Positions 1 through 9,746 of a DNA stretch of 64,000 nucleotides are shown piece by piece; the first letter of the stretch is position 1, and each line of letters opens with the position of its first letter. A model generated the notes under the pieces. That model ran no database searches. It was not told the DNA's origin and saw only the letters and a list, made by a program, of their open reading frames with translations. This DNA comes from Pseudomonas asplenii (GTDB taxonomy: Bacteria; Pseudomonadota; Gammaproteobacteria; Pseudomonadales; Pseudomonadaceae), in the NCBI RefSeq assembly GCF_001293465.1, contig NZ_JSYZ01000003.1:281901-345900 (forward strand), given 5' to 3'. The position numbers were made by a program, and so were the translations under genes.

Positions 1-1470
1 GTGGTTGCGGTCGCCCGTCACGGCGCGCTGCTGGAACTGACCCCGCAGACCTGGGCGCGGATCGACAACGCCCAGGCGATCGTCCAGCGCATCGTCGTCA
101 GCGGCGAGCGCGCCTATGGCATCAACACCGGCCTGGGGGCGCTGTCCAACGTTTCGCTGTCCGGCGAGCAACTGAGCCAGCTGTCGCGCAATACCCTGCT
201 CAGCCACGCCTGCGGCGTCGGCCCGGCACTGGCCGACGAACAGACCCGGGCGATCATTTGCGCGGCGATCATCAACTACAGCCACGGCAGGTCCGGCCTG
301 CATCGCCAGGTGGTCGAGGCGCTGCTGGCGCTGCTCAACCGCGGCATCACCCCGCAGGTGCCGTCCCAGGGTTCTGTCGGTTACCTGACCCACATGGCCC
401 ATGTCGGCGTGGCCCTGCTCGGGGTCGGCCAGGTCAGCTATCGCGGCCGGATCGTGCCTGCCGCGCAGGCCCTGGCCGAAGAGGGGCTGCAACCGGTGCA
501 ACTGGGTGCCAAGGACGGGCTGTGCCTGGTCAACGGCACGCCGTGCATGACCGGCCTGAGCTGCCTGGCCCTGGCTGACGCGAACCGCCTGGCGCAATGG
601 GCCGACGTCACCGCGGCGATGAGTTTCGAGGCCCAGCGCGGCCAGATCGCCGCGTTCGACGCCGAGATCATCGCGCTCAAGCCGCACCCGGGCATGCAAC
701 AGGTCGGCAGCAATTTGCGTGGCCTGCTCGACGGCAGCGAAGTGATCGCTGCGAGCAAGGGCATCCGCACCCAGGACGCCCTGAGCATCCGCTCGATCCC
801 GCAGGTGCACGGCGCGGCCCGCGACCAACTGGCCCACGTCACCCGGCAGGTCGAGATCGAACTCAACGGCTGCACCGACAACCCGCTGCTGCTGGGCACG
901 CCGGACGATTTCCGGGTGATGTCCCAGGCCAACCCCCATGGCCAGTCGGTCGCCCTGGCGGCGGACCTGCTGGCGATCGCCATGGCGGAGATCGGCTCGA
1001 TCGCCGAGCGGCGCCTCGACCGCCTGATCAACCCGCATGTCAGCGGCCTGCCGGCATTCCTGGTCAGTCAGCCGGGCGTCAATTCGGGGATGATGATCGT
1101 GCAGTACGTCGCCGCGTCCCTCTGCGCGCAGAACCGTCAGTTGGCGCAACCGGCGGTGCTCGACAACTACGTGACCTCGGGCCTGCAGGAAGACCACCTG
1201 AGCCTGGGCACCAACGCTGCGCTGAAGTTGCACCAGGTGCTGGAGAACTGCACGCAGATCCTCGCCATCGAGTACCTGCTGGCGGCCCAGGCCTTCGAAT
1301 TTCTCAAGGAACAGCGCTTCGGCGCCGGTACCGACGTCGCCTGGAGGCTGCTGCGCGAGCACGTGCCGGCCTATGACCAGGACCGCTGGCTGGCACCGGA
1401 TATCGCCACCGTGGCGGCGCTGCTGCGCGACCCGCGGCTCTTGCCCGAAAGATTGCCGAACCTGAACTGA
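1..1470 (+). CDS. Histidase-like paralogue (HAL/PAL family) lacking the MIO triad, 5' end outside window
   Basis: This belongs to the aromatic amino acid ammonia-lyase family and sits directly before the true histidase. 489 residues are visible. The reading frame is open from base 1 and the family is usually about 510 aa, so the real start is probably about 20 codons upstream. Family landmarks are present: YGINTGLG near residue 38, a DNPLL motif and the helical C-terminal half. The catalytic loop is not normal. Active enzymes read [15 protein letters not shown], where Ala-Ser-Gly cyclises into the MIO electrophile. Here residues 124-128 read GSVGY and continue LTHMAH, so exactly three residues (ASG) are missing with the flanks aligned. 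Classical ammonia-lyase activity is therefore unlikely. From memory, P. fluorescens hut loci carry two hutH copies and only the second is needed for histidine growth; this would be the first. Function unknown. Confidence 0.85.
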   Translation: MVAVARHGALLELTPQTWARIDNAQAIVQRIVVSGERAYGINTGLGALSNVSLSGEQLSQLSRNTLLSHACGVGPALADEQTRAIICAAIINYSHGRSGLHRQVVEALLALLNRGITPQVPSQGSVGYLTHMAHVGVALLGVGQVSYRGRIVPAAQALAEEGLQPVQLGAKDGLCLVNGTPCMTGLSCLALADANRLAQWADVTAAMSFEAQRGQIAAFDAEIIALKPHPGMQQVGSNLRGLLDGSEVIAASKGIRTQDALSIRSIPQVHGAARDQLAHVTRQVEIELNGCTDNPLLLGTPDDFRVMSQANPHGQSVALAADLLAIAMAEIGSIAERRLDRLINPHVSGLPAFLVSQPGVNSGMMIVQYVAASLCAQNRQLAQPAVLDNYVTSGLQEDHLSLGTNAALKLHQVLENCTQILAIEYLLAAQAFEFLKEQRFGAGTDVAWRLLREHVPAYDQDRWLAPDIATVAALLRDPRLLPERLPNLN

Positions 1471-1588
1471 TTCAAACAAAGATAGCCAGCGTGCCAAGGC
1501 GCCATCCGCCCAAAAAGCGGACAGCGACGGATAACGGAAGCTTCCGGAGCGACTGGCAGTTGATAACACTCTCAAAAGGAGCATGAAT

Positions 1589-3121
1589 GTGACTGCGTTG
1601 AACCTTATTCCCGGCCAATTGACCCTGGCGCAACTGCGTGCCGTGTACCAACAGCCGGTGCAACTGAGCCTGGACGCCAGCGCTGACGCGCAGATCGACG
1701 CCAGCGTCGCCTGCGTCGAGCAGATTCTGGCCGAGAACCGTACCGCCTACGGCATCAATACCGGCTTTGGCCTGCTGGCGTCGACCCGCATCGCCAGCGC
1801 CGATCTGGAGAACCTCCAGCGTTCGCTGGTGCTGTCCCATGCCGCCGGTGTCGGCGAGCCGATCAGCGATGACCTGGTGCGGCTGATCATGGTGCTCAAG
1901 GTCAACAGCCTGAGCCGCGGTTTCTCCGGCATTCGCCGGCAGGTGATCGATGCGCTGATCGCCTTGATCAATGCCGAGGTCTACCCGCACATTCCGCTCA
2001 AGGGCTCCGTCGGCGCCTCCGGTGACCTGGCGCCACTGGCGCACATGTCGCTGGTGCTGCTCGGCGAGGGCAAGGCCCGCTACCAGGGCCAGTGGCTGGA
2101 CGCGCCGGCCGCGCTGAAGCAGGCCGGCCTGCAACCGCTGACCCTGGCGGCGAAGGAGGGCCTGGCGCTGCTCAACGGCACCCAGGTGTCCACCGCGTTC
2201 GCCCTGCGTGGCCTGTTCGAAGGCGAGGACCTGTTCGCCGGTGCGCTGGTTGCCGGTGGCCTGACCGTCGAGGCGGTGCTGGGCTCGCGTTCGCCGTTCG
2301 ATGCGCGTATCCATGAAGCGCGTGGCCAGCGCGGCCAGATCGACGCCGCGGCGAGCTATCGCCACCTGCTCGGCGAGCGCAGCGAAGTGTCCGATTCGCA
2401 CCAGAACTGCGAGAAGGTCCAGGACCCTTACTCCCTGCGCTGTCAGCCGCAAGTCATGGGCGCCTGCCTGACCCAGTTCCGCCAGGCGGCCGAGGTGCTG
2501 GTGGTCGAGGCCAACGCCGTTTCCGACAACCCGCTGGTGTTCGCTGCCCAGGGGGATGTGATCTCCGGTGGCAACTTCCACGCCGAGCCGGTGGCCATGG
2601 CCGCCGACAACATGGCCCTGGCGATTGCCGAGATCGGTTCGCTGAGCGAGCGCCGCATCTCGTTGATGATGGACAAGCACATGTCGCAGTTGCCGCCGTT
2701 CCTGGTGGCCAACGGTGGCGTCAACTCCGGCTTCATGATCGCCCAGGTGACCGCCGCGGCGCTGGCCAGCGACAACAAGGCCTTGGCCCATCCGCACAGC
2801 GTCGACAGCCTGCCGACCTCGGCGAACCAGGAGGACCATGTGTCCATGGCACCGGCTGCCGGCAAGCGTTTGTGGGAAATGGCTGAAAACACCCGCGGAA
2901 TTCTCGCCGTCGAGTGGCTGGCCGCCTGCCAGGGCCTGGACCTGCGCAATGGCCTGAAAACCTCGCCGCCCCTGGAAACCGCGCGCGCGACCCTGCGGGA
3001 AAAGGTCGCCTACTACGACAAGGACCGTTTCTTCGCCCCGGACATCGAGGCCGCCACCGAACTGTTGGCGTCGCGCTGCCTGACCGCGCTGGTGCCGGCG
3101 AAGTTGCTGCCGAGCCTGTAA
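1589..3121 (+). CDS. hutH: Histidine ammonia-lyase (histidase)
   Basis: First step of histidine breakdown: removes ammonia from L-histidine to give urocanate in the cytoplasm. The intact MIO-forming triad Ala143-Ser144-Gly145 lies in [33 protein letters not shown] and the DNPLVF motif are also visible. Start choice: an ATG at 1583 lies only one base after the AGGAG ribosome site (1577-1581), whereas the GTG at 1589 has a 7-base spacing and gives 510 aa, the length I recall for P. putida HutH, so GTG is preferred. It follows the MIO-less paralogue after 118 bases and precedes hutT. Identification is very secure. Confidence 0.97.
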   Translation: MTALNLIPGQLTLAQLRAVYQQPVQLSLDASADAQIDASVACVEQILAENRTAYGINTGFGLLASTRIASADLENLQRSLVLSHAAGVGEPISDDLVRLIMVLKVNSLSRGFSGIRRQVIDALIALINAEVYPHIPLKGSVGASGDLAPLAHMSLVLLGEGKARYQGQWLDAPAALKQAGLQPLTLAAKEGLALLNGTQVSTAFALRGLFEGEDLFAGALVAGGLTVEAVLGSRSPFDARIHEARGQRGQIDAAASYRHLLGERSEVSDSHQNCEKVQDPYSLRCQPQVMGACLTQFRQAAEVLVVEANAVSDNPLVFAAQGDVISGGNFHAEPVAMAADNMALAIAEIGSLSERRISLMMDKHMSQLPPFLVANGGVNSGFMIAQVTAAALASDNKALAHPHSVDSLPTSANQEDHVSMAPAAGKRLWEMAENTRGILAVEWLAACQGLDLRNGLKTSPPLETARATLREKVAYYDKDRFFAPDIEAATELLASRCLTALVPAKLLPSL

Positions 3122-3422
3122 GCGCCGAGCGTTACACAGGAATGGACTGGGGGCAGCGGCCTGTTTGAGCGGCGGCCCTGTGGGGCGAGCTTGGCCGTGA
3201 AGGGTGGTGAATGACGGCCTTTGGCGGATCGCCAGCAAGTCGGCTCCTACAAAAGCGAGCCGGCTGCCACAGATTCGCGGCACCACCGGGCAGATGCTTT
3301 TTGCCTGAGCGGGTCGGGTTGGGTACTCTGCGACCCCTTTTTGCGGCCGGGTGGCCGCAAGACCTTCGCCCCAAGTCTGATTCTTGTCGACCTGTACCGA
3401 TAAGAATAATTAAGGACGAGTA
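3122..3422 (+). other. Intergenic region hutH-hutT with REP-like sequence and hutT leader
   Basis: About 300 bases without a convincing gene. A REP-type element is visible at 3224-3250 (GCGGATCGCCAGCAA followed by a CGGCTCCTAC tail), with related GAGCCGGCTGCCAC sequence just after it. The last 15 bases carry the hutT ribosome site AAGGACGAG. I see no clear sigma70 promoter. Two short overlapping open frames here (about 60-70 codons) look like chance. Confidence 0.6.
3224..3250 (+). repeat. REP-type repeat, single copy
   Basis: The core GCGGATCGCCAGCAA plus a GGCTCCTAC tail matches the unit found as an inverted pair at 33307-33402. Such repetitive extragenic palindromes are common between genes in the P. 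fluorescens group and are moved by RAYT transposases; no RAYT gene is in this window. Confidence 0.6.
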
Positions 3423-4832
3423 ATGCAACAGCCAGTAAAAGGTTTGAAACGCGGGCTTTCCGCCCGACACATTCGCTTCATGGCACTGGGTTCCGCCATC
3501 GGCACGGGCCTGTTCTATGGCTCCGCCTCGGCGATCCAGATGGCCGGCCCGGCCGTGCTGCTGGCCTACCTGATCGGTGGTGCCGCGGTGTTCATGGTGA
3601 TGCGCGCCCTCGGCGAGATGGCGGTGCACAACCCGGTGTCCGGTTCCTTCGGCCAGTACGCCAGTACCTACGTCGGCCCGATGTCGGGCTTCATCCTCGG
3701 CTGGACCTATGCCTTCGAGATGGTCATCGTCGGCCTGGCTGACGTCACCGCCTTCGGTATCTACATGGGTTTCTGGTTCCCGGAGGTCGATCGCTGGATC
3801 TGGGTCCTGGGTATCGTGTTCTTCATCGGCGCGCTGAACCTGTGCGCGGTGAAGGTCTTCGGTGAAATGGAATTCTGGCTGTCGCTGCTCAAGGTCGGCG
3901 CGATCGTCGCGATGATCCTCGGCGGCTTCGGCATCATGTTCTTCGGCATCAGTACCGCCACGCCGTCTGCCGAGGTCGGTATCGGCAATCTCTGGGCCCA
4001 TGGCGGCTTCATGCCCAACGGCGTGGCCGGCATCATCGCTTCCTTCGCGGTGGTGATGTTCGCCTTTGGCGGCATCGAGATCATCGGCGTCACCGCCGGC
4101 GAGGCCCGCGACCCGCAGCGGGTCATCCCCAAGGCGATCAACGCGGTGCCGGTGCGGATCCTGCTGTTTTACGTGCTGACCCTGCTGGTGCTGATGTCCA
4201 TTTACCCCTGGCCGCAGATCGGCAGCCAGGGCAGCCCGTTCGTGCAGATCTTCCAGAACCTTGGGATCGGCTCGGCGGCGACCATTCTCAATATCGTGGT
4301 GATCTCGGCGGCGGTGTCGGCGATCAACAGCGATATCTTCGGTGCCGGCCGCATGATGTACGGCCTGGCCCAGCAGGGGCAGGCGCCCAAGGCCTTTGCC
4401 ACGCTGTCCCGTGCCGGCGTGCCGTGGATGACCGTGGTGGTCATGGGCGCGGCGCTGCTCGGTGGCGTGCTGCTGAACTACCTGATCCCGGAAAACGTGT
4501 TCCTGCTGATCGCCTCGATCGCCACCTTCGCCACCGTCTGGGTGTGGTTCATGATCCTGGTCACCCAGGTTGCCATGCGCCGCTCGATGAGCCGTGAAGA
4601 GGCCGCCCAGCTCAAGTTCCCCGTGCCGTTCTGGCCCTATGCGCCGATTGCCGCCATCACCTTCATGATCTTCATCTTCGGCGTGCTGGGCTGGTTCCCG
4701 GACAGCCGGCCGGCGCTGATCGTCGGTGCGGTGTGGCTCGGCCTGCTGGTGCTGGCGTACCTGATCTGGGTCAAGCCGGCGGTGGCCCAGGCGGCACGGG
4801 TCGCCCAAGATCCTTCCCTGTCTCATCGATAG
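3423..4832 (+). CDS. hutT: Amino acid permease of the APC family, probable histidine transporter
   Basis: A 469-residue inner-membrane permease of the amino acid/polyamine/cation superfamily (AAT/ProY-like) with about twelve hydrophobic helices. The N-terminal substrate motif [12 protein letters not shown] and the following [13 protein letters not shown] are typical of the family. It is preceded by AAGGACGAG 3 bases before the ATG. Placement between hutH and hutI, all on one strand, argues that histidine (or urocanate) is the substrate; this is context, since APC specificity cannot be read from sequence. In P. fluorescens a hut-linked permease of this family is known as the main histidine importer. 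Alternative label: ProY-type proline permease. Confidence 0.85.
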   Translation: MQQPVKGLKRGLSARHIRFMALGSAIGTGLFYGSASAIQMAGPAVLLAYLIGGAAVFMVMRALGEMAVHNPVSGSFGQYASTYVGPMSGFILGWTYAFEMVIVGLADVTAFGIYMGFWFPEVDRWIWVLGIVFFIGALNLCAVKVFGEMEFWLSLLKVGAIVAMILGGFGIMFFGISTATPSAEVGIGNLWAHGGFMPNGVAGIIASFAVVMFAFGGIEIIGVTAGEARDPQRVIPKAINAVPVRILLFYVLTLLVLMSIYPWPQIGSQGSPFVQIFQNLGIGSAATILNIVVISAAVSAINSDIFGAGRMMYGLAQQGQAPKAFATLSRAGVPWMTVVVMGAALLGGVLLNYLIPENVFLLIASIATFATVWVWFMILVTQVAMRRSMSREEAAQLKFPVPFWPYAPIAAITFMIFIFGVLGWFPDSRPALIVGAVWLGLLVLAYLIWVKPAVAQAARVAQDPSLSHR

Positions 4833-4848
4833 CCCACGGAGGCCCCGG

Positions 4849-6054
4849 ATGAAAACGCTCTGGCACAACTGTCACGTTGCAAGCATGGCGCAAGGCACCT
4901 ACTCGATCATCGAGGATGCCGCCATCGTGACCGTGGCCTCGAAGATCGACTGGATCGGCCCACGCGCCGAGCTGCCGGCGGCGGATTATCCACAGGTCCA
5001 TGACCTGGCTGGGGCCTGGGTCACACCGGGGCTGATCGACTGCCACACCCACACGGTGTTCGGCGGCAACCGCAGCGGCGAGTTCGAGCAGCGCCTGCAG
5101 GGTGTCAGCTACGCCGAGATCGCCGCCGCTGGCGGCGGTATCGCCAGCACCGTGCGGGCGACCCGCGCGGCCAGCGAGGAGCAGCTGTTCGCCAGTGCCC
5201 GGCAGCGCCTGAGCTGCCTGCTGCGCGATGGCGTGACCAGCGTCGAGATCAAGTCCGGCTATGGCCTGGACCTGGAAAACGAACGCAAGATGCTCAAGGT
5301 CGCCCGTCGTCTCGGCGAGGAGCTGCCGGTCAGCGTGCGCACCACCTGCCTGGCGGCCCATGCGCTGCCGCCGGAATACAAGGATCGCGCCGACGACTAC
5401 ATCGAGCATATCTGCAACGACATGCTCCCGGCGCTGGCTGCCGAGGGGCTGGTGGACGCGGTCGACGCGTTCTGCGAATACCTGGCGTTCTCCCCGGCCC
5501 AGGTCGAGCGGGTGTTCCAGGTCGCGCAGCGCCTGGGTCTGCCGGTGAAACTGCACGCCGAGCAGTTGTCCTCGCTGCACGGTTCGAGCCTGGCGGCGCG
5601 CTACCAGGCGTTGTCCGCCGATCACCTGGAGTTCATGACCGAGGAGGACGCCATCGCCATGGCGGCGGCGGGCACGGTGGCGGTGTTGCTGCCCGGTGCC
5701 TTCTATTTCCTGCGTGAAACCCAGTTGCCGCCGATGGAGGCCCTGCGTCGGCACGGCGTGAAGATCGCCATCGCCACCGACCTCAACCCCGGGACCTCGC
5801 CGGGCCTGTCCCTGCGCCTGATGCTGAACATGGCCTGCACCCTGTTCCGCATGACCCCGGAGGAAGCCCTGGCCGGTGTCACCCTGCACGCCGCCACGGC
5901 CCTGGGCATGGGCGATAGCCATGGGTCCCTCGAGGTCGGCAAGGTCGCCGACTTCGTCGCCTGGCAGATCGAGCGGCCGGCGGACCTGGCCTACTGGCTG
6001 GGCGGCGACCTGGGCAAACGCGTGGTTCGCCACGGTATTGATGTAGTGATCTAG
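4849..6054 (+). CDS. hutI: Imidazolonepropionase
   Basis: Hydrolyses 4-imidazolone-5-propanoate to N-formimino-L-glutamate, the third step of histidine breakdown, in the cytoplasm. It is a 401-aa amidohydrolase-fold enzyme. Metal-site features are visible: [10 protein letters not shown] near residue 64, the central [10 protein letters not shown] with its histidine, and [12 protein letters not shown] with the late aspartate. A GGAGG ribosome site lies 7 bases before the ATG. It lies 16 bases after hutT and 10 bases before hutG, so the three are almost certainly cotranscribed. Confidence 0.97.
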   Translation: MKTLWHNCHVASMAQGTYSIIEDAAIVTVASKIDWIGPRAELPAADYPQVHDLAGAWVTPGLIDCHTHTVFGGNRSGEFEQRLQGVSYAEIAAAGGGIASTVRATRAASEEQLFASARQRLSCLLRDGVTSVEIKSGYGLDLENERKMLKVARRLGEELPVSVRTTCLAAHALPPEYKDRADDYIEHICNDMLPALAAEGLVDAVDAFCEYLAFSPAQVERVFQVAQRLGLPVKLHAEQLSSLHGSSLAARYQALSADHLEFMTEEDAIAMAAAGTVAVLLPGAFYFLRETQLPPMEALRRHGVKIAIATDLNPGTSPGLSLRLMLNMACTLFRMTPEEALAGVTLHAATALGMGDSHGSLEVGKVADFVAWQIERPADLAYWLGGDLGKRVVRHGIDVVI

Positions 6055-6064
6055 GAGAGTGCTT

Positions 6065-6868
6065 GTGGATAACGTCCTGAACTTCAAGAAAGGCCGGGTG
6101 CCGCTGCTGATCAGCATGCCCCACGCCGGGCTGAAACTGACGCCGGCGGTCCGTGACGGGCTGATTCCCGAGGCCCGCAGCCTGCCGGACACCGACTGGC
6201 ATATTCCCAGGCTCTATGACTTTGCCGAGGAGCTGGGCGCCAGCACCCTGGCCGCCGAGTACTCGCGTTTTGTCATCGACCTCAACCGTCCGTCCGACGA
6301 CAAGCCGCTGTACGCCGGAGCCACCACCGGGCTTTACCCGGCGACGCTGTTCGATGGCGTGCCGCTGTTCCAGGCCGGCCGCGAGCCCTGCGCGCAGGAG
6401 CGGGCAGGTTACCTGGAGCAGGTCTGGACGCCGTACCACCGGACCCTGCAGGAGGAGCTGGCGCGGCTCAAGGCCGAGTTCGGCTATGCGCTGCTGTTCG
6501 ACGCCCATTCGATCCGTTCGGTGATCCCGCACCTGTTCGAAGGCAAGTTGCCGGATTTCAACCTCGGCACCTTCAATGGCGCCAGTTGCGATGCCCGACT
6601 GGCTGCACGGCTGGAGGCGATCTGTGCCGGGCATCCGGCCTACAGCCACGTGCTGAACGGACGCTTCAAGGGCGGGCACATCACCCGTCACTACGGCAAC
6701 CCGGCCGAGCACATCCATGCCGTGCAACTGGAGCTGGGCCAGTGCAACTACATGGAAGAGTTCGAGCCGTTCAACTATCGCAGCGATCTGGCCGAGCCGA
6801 CGCGGGTGGTGCTCAAGGAACTGCTGCAGGGGCTGCTGGCCTGGGGGCGTGAGCGCTACGGGCGTTGA
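6065..6868 (+). CDS. hutG: N-formylglutamate deformylase (N-formylglutamate amidohydrolase)
   Basis: Last step of the five-step hut route used by pseudomonads: splits N-formylglutamate into glutamate and formate. Family landmarks are LLISMPHAG near the N-terminus, DLNRPSDDKPLY, and FDAHSIRS with the metal-binding Asp-His pair. Start choice: GTG codons occur at 6059 and 6065 in the same frame. The AGGAG site at 6053-6057 overlaps the hutI stop and sits 7 bases before the second GTG, which gives 267 aa and an N-terminus (VDNVLNFKKG) like known HutG proteins. The gene ends the hut run; a formimidoylglutamate deiminase (hutF) is expected elsewhere. Confidence 0.95.
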   Translation: MDNVLNFKKGRVPLLISMPHAGLKLTPAVRDGLIPEARSLPDTDWHIPRLYDFAEELGASTLAAEYSRFVIDLNRPSDDKPLYAGATTGLYPATLFDGVPLFQAGREPCAQERAGYLEQVWTPYHRTLQEELARLKAEFGYALLFDAHSIRSVIPHLFEGKLPDFNLGTFNGASCDARLAARLEAICAGHPAYSHVLNGRFKGGHITRHYGNPAEHIHAVQLELGQCNYMEEFEPFNYRSDLAEPTRVVLKELLQGLLAWGRERYGR

Positions 6869-6911
6869 GTGGAGTCTTCCTGCCGTCTCCGACAGGCCGG
6901 CCACCGTGACA

Positions 6912-7832
6912 TCAGCCGGGAAGCACCTCGATGCCGGGGCTGAGGAAGTCGATGTGATAGCCGTTGAGCCCATCGCCCAGGGCGACATGCACGCCCAGGA
7001 TGCCTTCGTTTATCGGTGAGTTGCGCAGGTAGTTGATGTTCGGCCCGATGGCGTCGTTCACGCCGATGGCGAACTCGCTCAGATACAGCCCGCGGTGTCC
7101 GGCGGCCTGGCTCAGCAATTGGAGGTATTCCTCCCCCGCGACCACGAACGAGCGCACCTGGTTGTATTCGATGCGCAACCAGGCATCGTGATGGGCGACC
7201 TGTGCCGCCAGCCGGCGCATGTCGTCCACCAGGCCGTCGGGCAACGGCCGTGCCCGGCTGCTGCGCGACAGCAGCAGGCCGCTGACATGCAGGACGCCGC
7301 TGACCTGGAAAATATCCGGGCAGTCGGGCCGCATGTGGGCATAGTGCACCTCGAACAGCTCGGTGACCGACAGCACGAAGCTCTCGCCGATCTCGTTGCG
7401 GGTCAGGGCATAGGGTGCGCAGTTGCCGTTGAGCCAGACCTCGGCCCGGCTGTTGGCGCTGGTCAGGTGCAGGCGGCGCAGGCCGTTGAGCAGCGTCAGG
7501 TAGTGCTGCTGGCGCCTGAGGCAGTCGGCGAAATCGCAGCGCAGCAACAGCATCAGGCTGTAGAGCGCGTTCTCCAGGCCGGTATCGAAGGCATGCAGTG
7601 GGCACAGCAGGGTCTGTTTGTGCGCGGTGCGCGCCGCTCGCTGATAGAGTTGCCGGGCGCCCTGGCGGGAAAAGGAAAATGCCAGGCTCTGTGCCGGCAG
7701 CCTTTCCAGGCTGCCCAGTAGACTGGCTTCCAGCCCCAGTTCACGTAGGCCGCGGACAAACATTTCGCTGTCGGCGACGATAACGGCTTTTTCCGGGTAG
7801 ACGAGCAGATCGGGCAAGCGGTGCTGGTTCAT
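6912..7832 (-). CDS. Orphan protein with M29 aminopeptidase/NicX-like C-terminal fold
   Basis: I do not recognise a named family. The 306-aa protein starts at an ATG with AGGGAG 7 bases upstream; an open frame continues 43 codons further but has no better start. The N-terminal 130 residues are unassigned. The C-terminal part has the spacing of clan-MQ metallopeptidases (AmpS/PepT): RNEIGE with Glu150, LSEFAIGVND with Glu253, GVHVALGDG with His282 and YHIDF with His293 and Asp295, which map on the five metal ligands of M29 enzymes. The same fold serves NicX-type iron dioxygenases, so peptidase activity is not assured. No signal peptide. It is convergent with hutG and divergent from pip, with no operon partner. 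Confidence 0.7.
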   Translation of the reverse strand: MNQHRLPDLLVYPEKAVIVADSEMFVRGLRELGLEASLLGSLERLPAQSLAFSFSRQGARQLYQRAARTAHKQTLLCPLHAFDTGLENALYSLMLLLRCDFADCLRRQQHYLTLLNGLRRLHLTSANSRAEVWLNGNCAPYALTRNEIGESFVLSVTELFEVHYAHMRPDCPDIFQVSGVLHVSGLLLSRSSRARPLPDGLVDDMRRLAAQVAHHDAWLRIEYNQVRSFVVAGEEYLQLLSQAAGHRGLYLSEFAIGVNDAIGPNINYLRNSPINEGILGVHVALGDGLNGYHIDFLSPGIEVLPG

Positions 7833-8074
7833 CGGGAACTCCCTGTCTTTTCTGGCTATGGGCAGCCACGGAAAGCGGCTCCTGCCGCTCGGTTTGACGC
7901 TCCTTATTGAATCGCTCATCGAGCCGATTTGAACACTGACCAAACGGCTAGTTGCCAGCAAACAACCGCGCTTTTGACAAGGACATGCCGTTTGCGTGAT
8001 TCGGGTTTATGATGCCGGACGGCACAATCAAAGAAGTCCCCCCAGGGATGACCCCGACCCTTACGGAGCGCGTG
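7833..8074. promoter_or_regulatory. Divergent promoter region between the M29-like gene and pip
   Basis: A 242-base spacer between two outward-reading genes must hold promoters for both. A TTGACA hexamer occurs at 7974-7979 and a TATGAT at 8008-8013, but the 28-base gap between them is too wide for one sigma70 promoter, so I do not assign exact elements. The pip ribosome site GGAG is at 8065-8068. Confidence 0.4.
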
Positions 8075-9046
8075 ATGCAGACTTTGTACCCGCAGATCAA
8101 ACCCTACGCCCGGCACGATCTGGCCGTGGATGAGCCGCATGTGCTGTACGTCGACGAAAGTGGCTCGCCCGAGGGCTTGCCGGTGGTTTTCATTCACGGT
8201 GGCCCGGGTGCCGGCTGTGATGCCCAGAGCCGCTGCTACTTCGACCCCACCCTGTACCGGATCGTGACCTTCGACCAGCGTGGCTGCGGTCGCTCGACGC
8301 CCCACGCCAGCCTGGAAAACAACACCACCTGGGATCTGGTGGCGGACCTGGAGCGGATTCGCGAGCACCTGGGTATCGACAAATGGGTGCTGTTCGGCGG
8401 CTCCTGGGGTTCGACCCTGGCGCTGGCCTATGCGCAGACCCACCCCGAGCGGGTCCATGGCCTGATCCTGCGGGGGATCTTCCTGGCACGTCCGCAGGAT
8501 GTCGAATGGCTCTACCAGAACGGCGCCAGCCGCCTGTTCCCCGACTACTGGCAGGATTATGTGGCGCCGATCCCGGCGGATGAGCGCGAAGACCTGCTTG
8601 GCGCCTTCCACAAGCGCCTGACCGGCAACGACCAGATCGCCCAGATGCACGCGGCCAAGGCCTGGTCGCTGTGGGAAGGACGTACCGCGACCCTGCGGCC
8701 GAACCCGCTGGTGGTCGATCGTTTCTCCGAGCCGCAGCGGGCCTTGTCCATCGCGCGGATCGAGTGCCATTACTTCACCAACAATTCGTTCCTGGAGCCC
8801 GATCAACTGATCCGCGACATGGACCGGATCGCCCATCTGCCCGGCGTGATCGTGCACGGCCGCTACGATGCCATCTGCCCACTGGACAACGCCTGGGCGC
8901 TGCACCAGGCCTGGCCGAACAGCGAACTGCAGGTGATTCGCGATGCTGGCCATGCCGCCTCGGAGCCGGGCATCACCGATGCGCTGGTGCGCGCCGCGAA
9001 CCAGATGGCGCGACGCCTGCTCGACCTGCCTCCCGAAGAAGCATGA
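8075..9046 (+). CDS. pip: Proline iminopeptidase (prolyl aminopeptidase), alpha/beta hydrolase
   Basis: Removes N-terminal proline from peptides in the cytoplasm (family S33). The 323-aa product begins [11 protein letters not shown] as in characterised Pip proteins. The ATG at 8075 is chosen because GGAG lies 6 bases upstream; the open frame extends 22 codons further. The oxyanion strand HGGPGAGCD, the nucleophile elbow GGSWGS with its serine, RYDAICP near the acid residue and the late GHAASEP with the catalytic histidine are all visible. Its stop overlaps the dtd start (ATGA), so the two are translationally coupled. Confidence 0.95.
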   Translation: MQTLYPQIKPYARHDLAVDEPHVLYVDESGSPEGLPVVFIHGGPGAGCDAQSRCYFDPTLYRIVTFDQRGCGRSTPHASLENNTTWDLVADLERIREHLGIDKWVLFGGSWGSTLALAYAQTHPERVHGLILRGIFLARPQDVEWLYQNGASRLFPDYWQDYVAPIPADEREDLLGAFHKRLTGNDQIAQMHAAKAWSLWEGRTATLRPNPLVVDRFSEPQRALSIARIECHYFTNNSFLEPDQLIRDMDRIAHLPGVIVHGRYDAICPLDNAWALHQAWPNSELQVIRDAGHAASEPGITDALVRAANQMARRLLDLPPEEA

Positions 9047-9480
9047 GGGGCCTGTTGCAGCGCGTCAGTGGCGCGCGGGTCGAGGTCGAGGGGCAGGTGG
9101 TGGGTGCCATCGACCAGGGTTTGCTGGTGCTGCTGGCCGTCGAGCCCGGGGACACCCGGGCCAGCGCCGACAAACTCTTGCATAAGCTGCTTAACTATCG
9201 GGTGTTCAGCGATCCCCAGGGCAAGATGAACCTGTCCCTGGCGGATACCGGCGGCGGTTTGCTGCTGGTGTCGCAGTTCACCCTGGCCGCCGATACCCGT
9301 AGCGGGCTACGCCCGAGCTTCTCCACGGCAGCGCCGCCGGCGCTGGCCGAAGAACTTTTCGACTACGTGGTGGCACAGGCGCAGCAGTTGCATGGTCAGG
9401 TGGCGACGGGACGTTTCGGGGCGGACATGAAGGTTCATCTGGTCAATGATGGCCCGGTAACCTTCCTGTTACACACCTGA
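9043..9480 (+). CDS. dtd: D-aminoacyl-tRNA deacylase
   Basis: A cytoplasmic proofreading enzyme that frees tRNA from wrongly attached D-amino acids (and glycine). 145 aa, the normal length. The two signature motifs of the DTD family are present: SQFTLAAD near residue 80 and the C-terminal NDGPVTF with the Gly-cis-Pro pair. The start overlaps the pip stop by four bases. The pip-dtd pair upstream of opgGH is an arrangement I recall from other pseudomonads. Confidence 0.97.
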   Translation: MRGLLQRVSGARVEVEGQVVGAIDQGLLVLLAVEPGDTRASADKLLHKLLNYRVFSDPQGKMNLSLADTGGGLLLVSQFTLAADTRSGLRPSFSTAAPPALAEELFDYVVAQAQQLHGQVATGRFGADMKVHLVNDGPVTFLLHT

Positions 9481-9746
9481 AAATGAAAAAAACCGCGTAT
9501 CGGGCTGAAAACAGGGCATTTTGTCGATAAATACTTTGTTTCGCCTGATGCGTTGTAACGCCGCCTACTAGATAATCGCGCGCTACGGGGATCAGCGTTC
9601 GTTGGTCCATTTTGAATTAGGTAGAGACTTGTCCGACATCGTTTGGGGAATCATTTCGCCCCAGGGGAGTCGGAACAATGCTCGCCAACCTGGCGCATAG
9701 ATAGCTAGCCGTTGGTTTTTTGATCTGTTTTCGGCGAGGGTTGCTC

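Noticed and set aside
3211..3423. Small 60-70 codon frames before hutT
   Set aside because: They read through a REP and the hutT leader, with no start signals or family match.
7974..8013. TTGACA and TATGAT as one pip promoter
   Set aside because: Spacing is 28 bases, too wide for sigma70.
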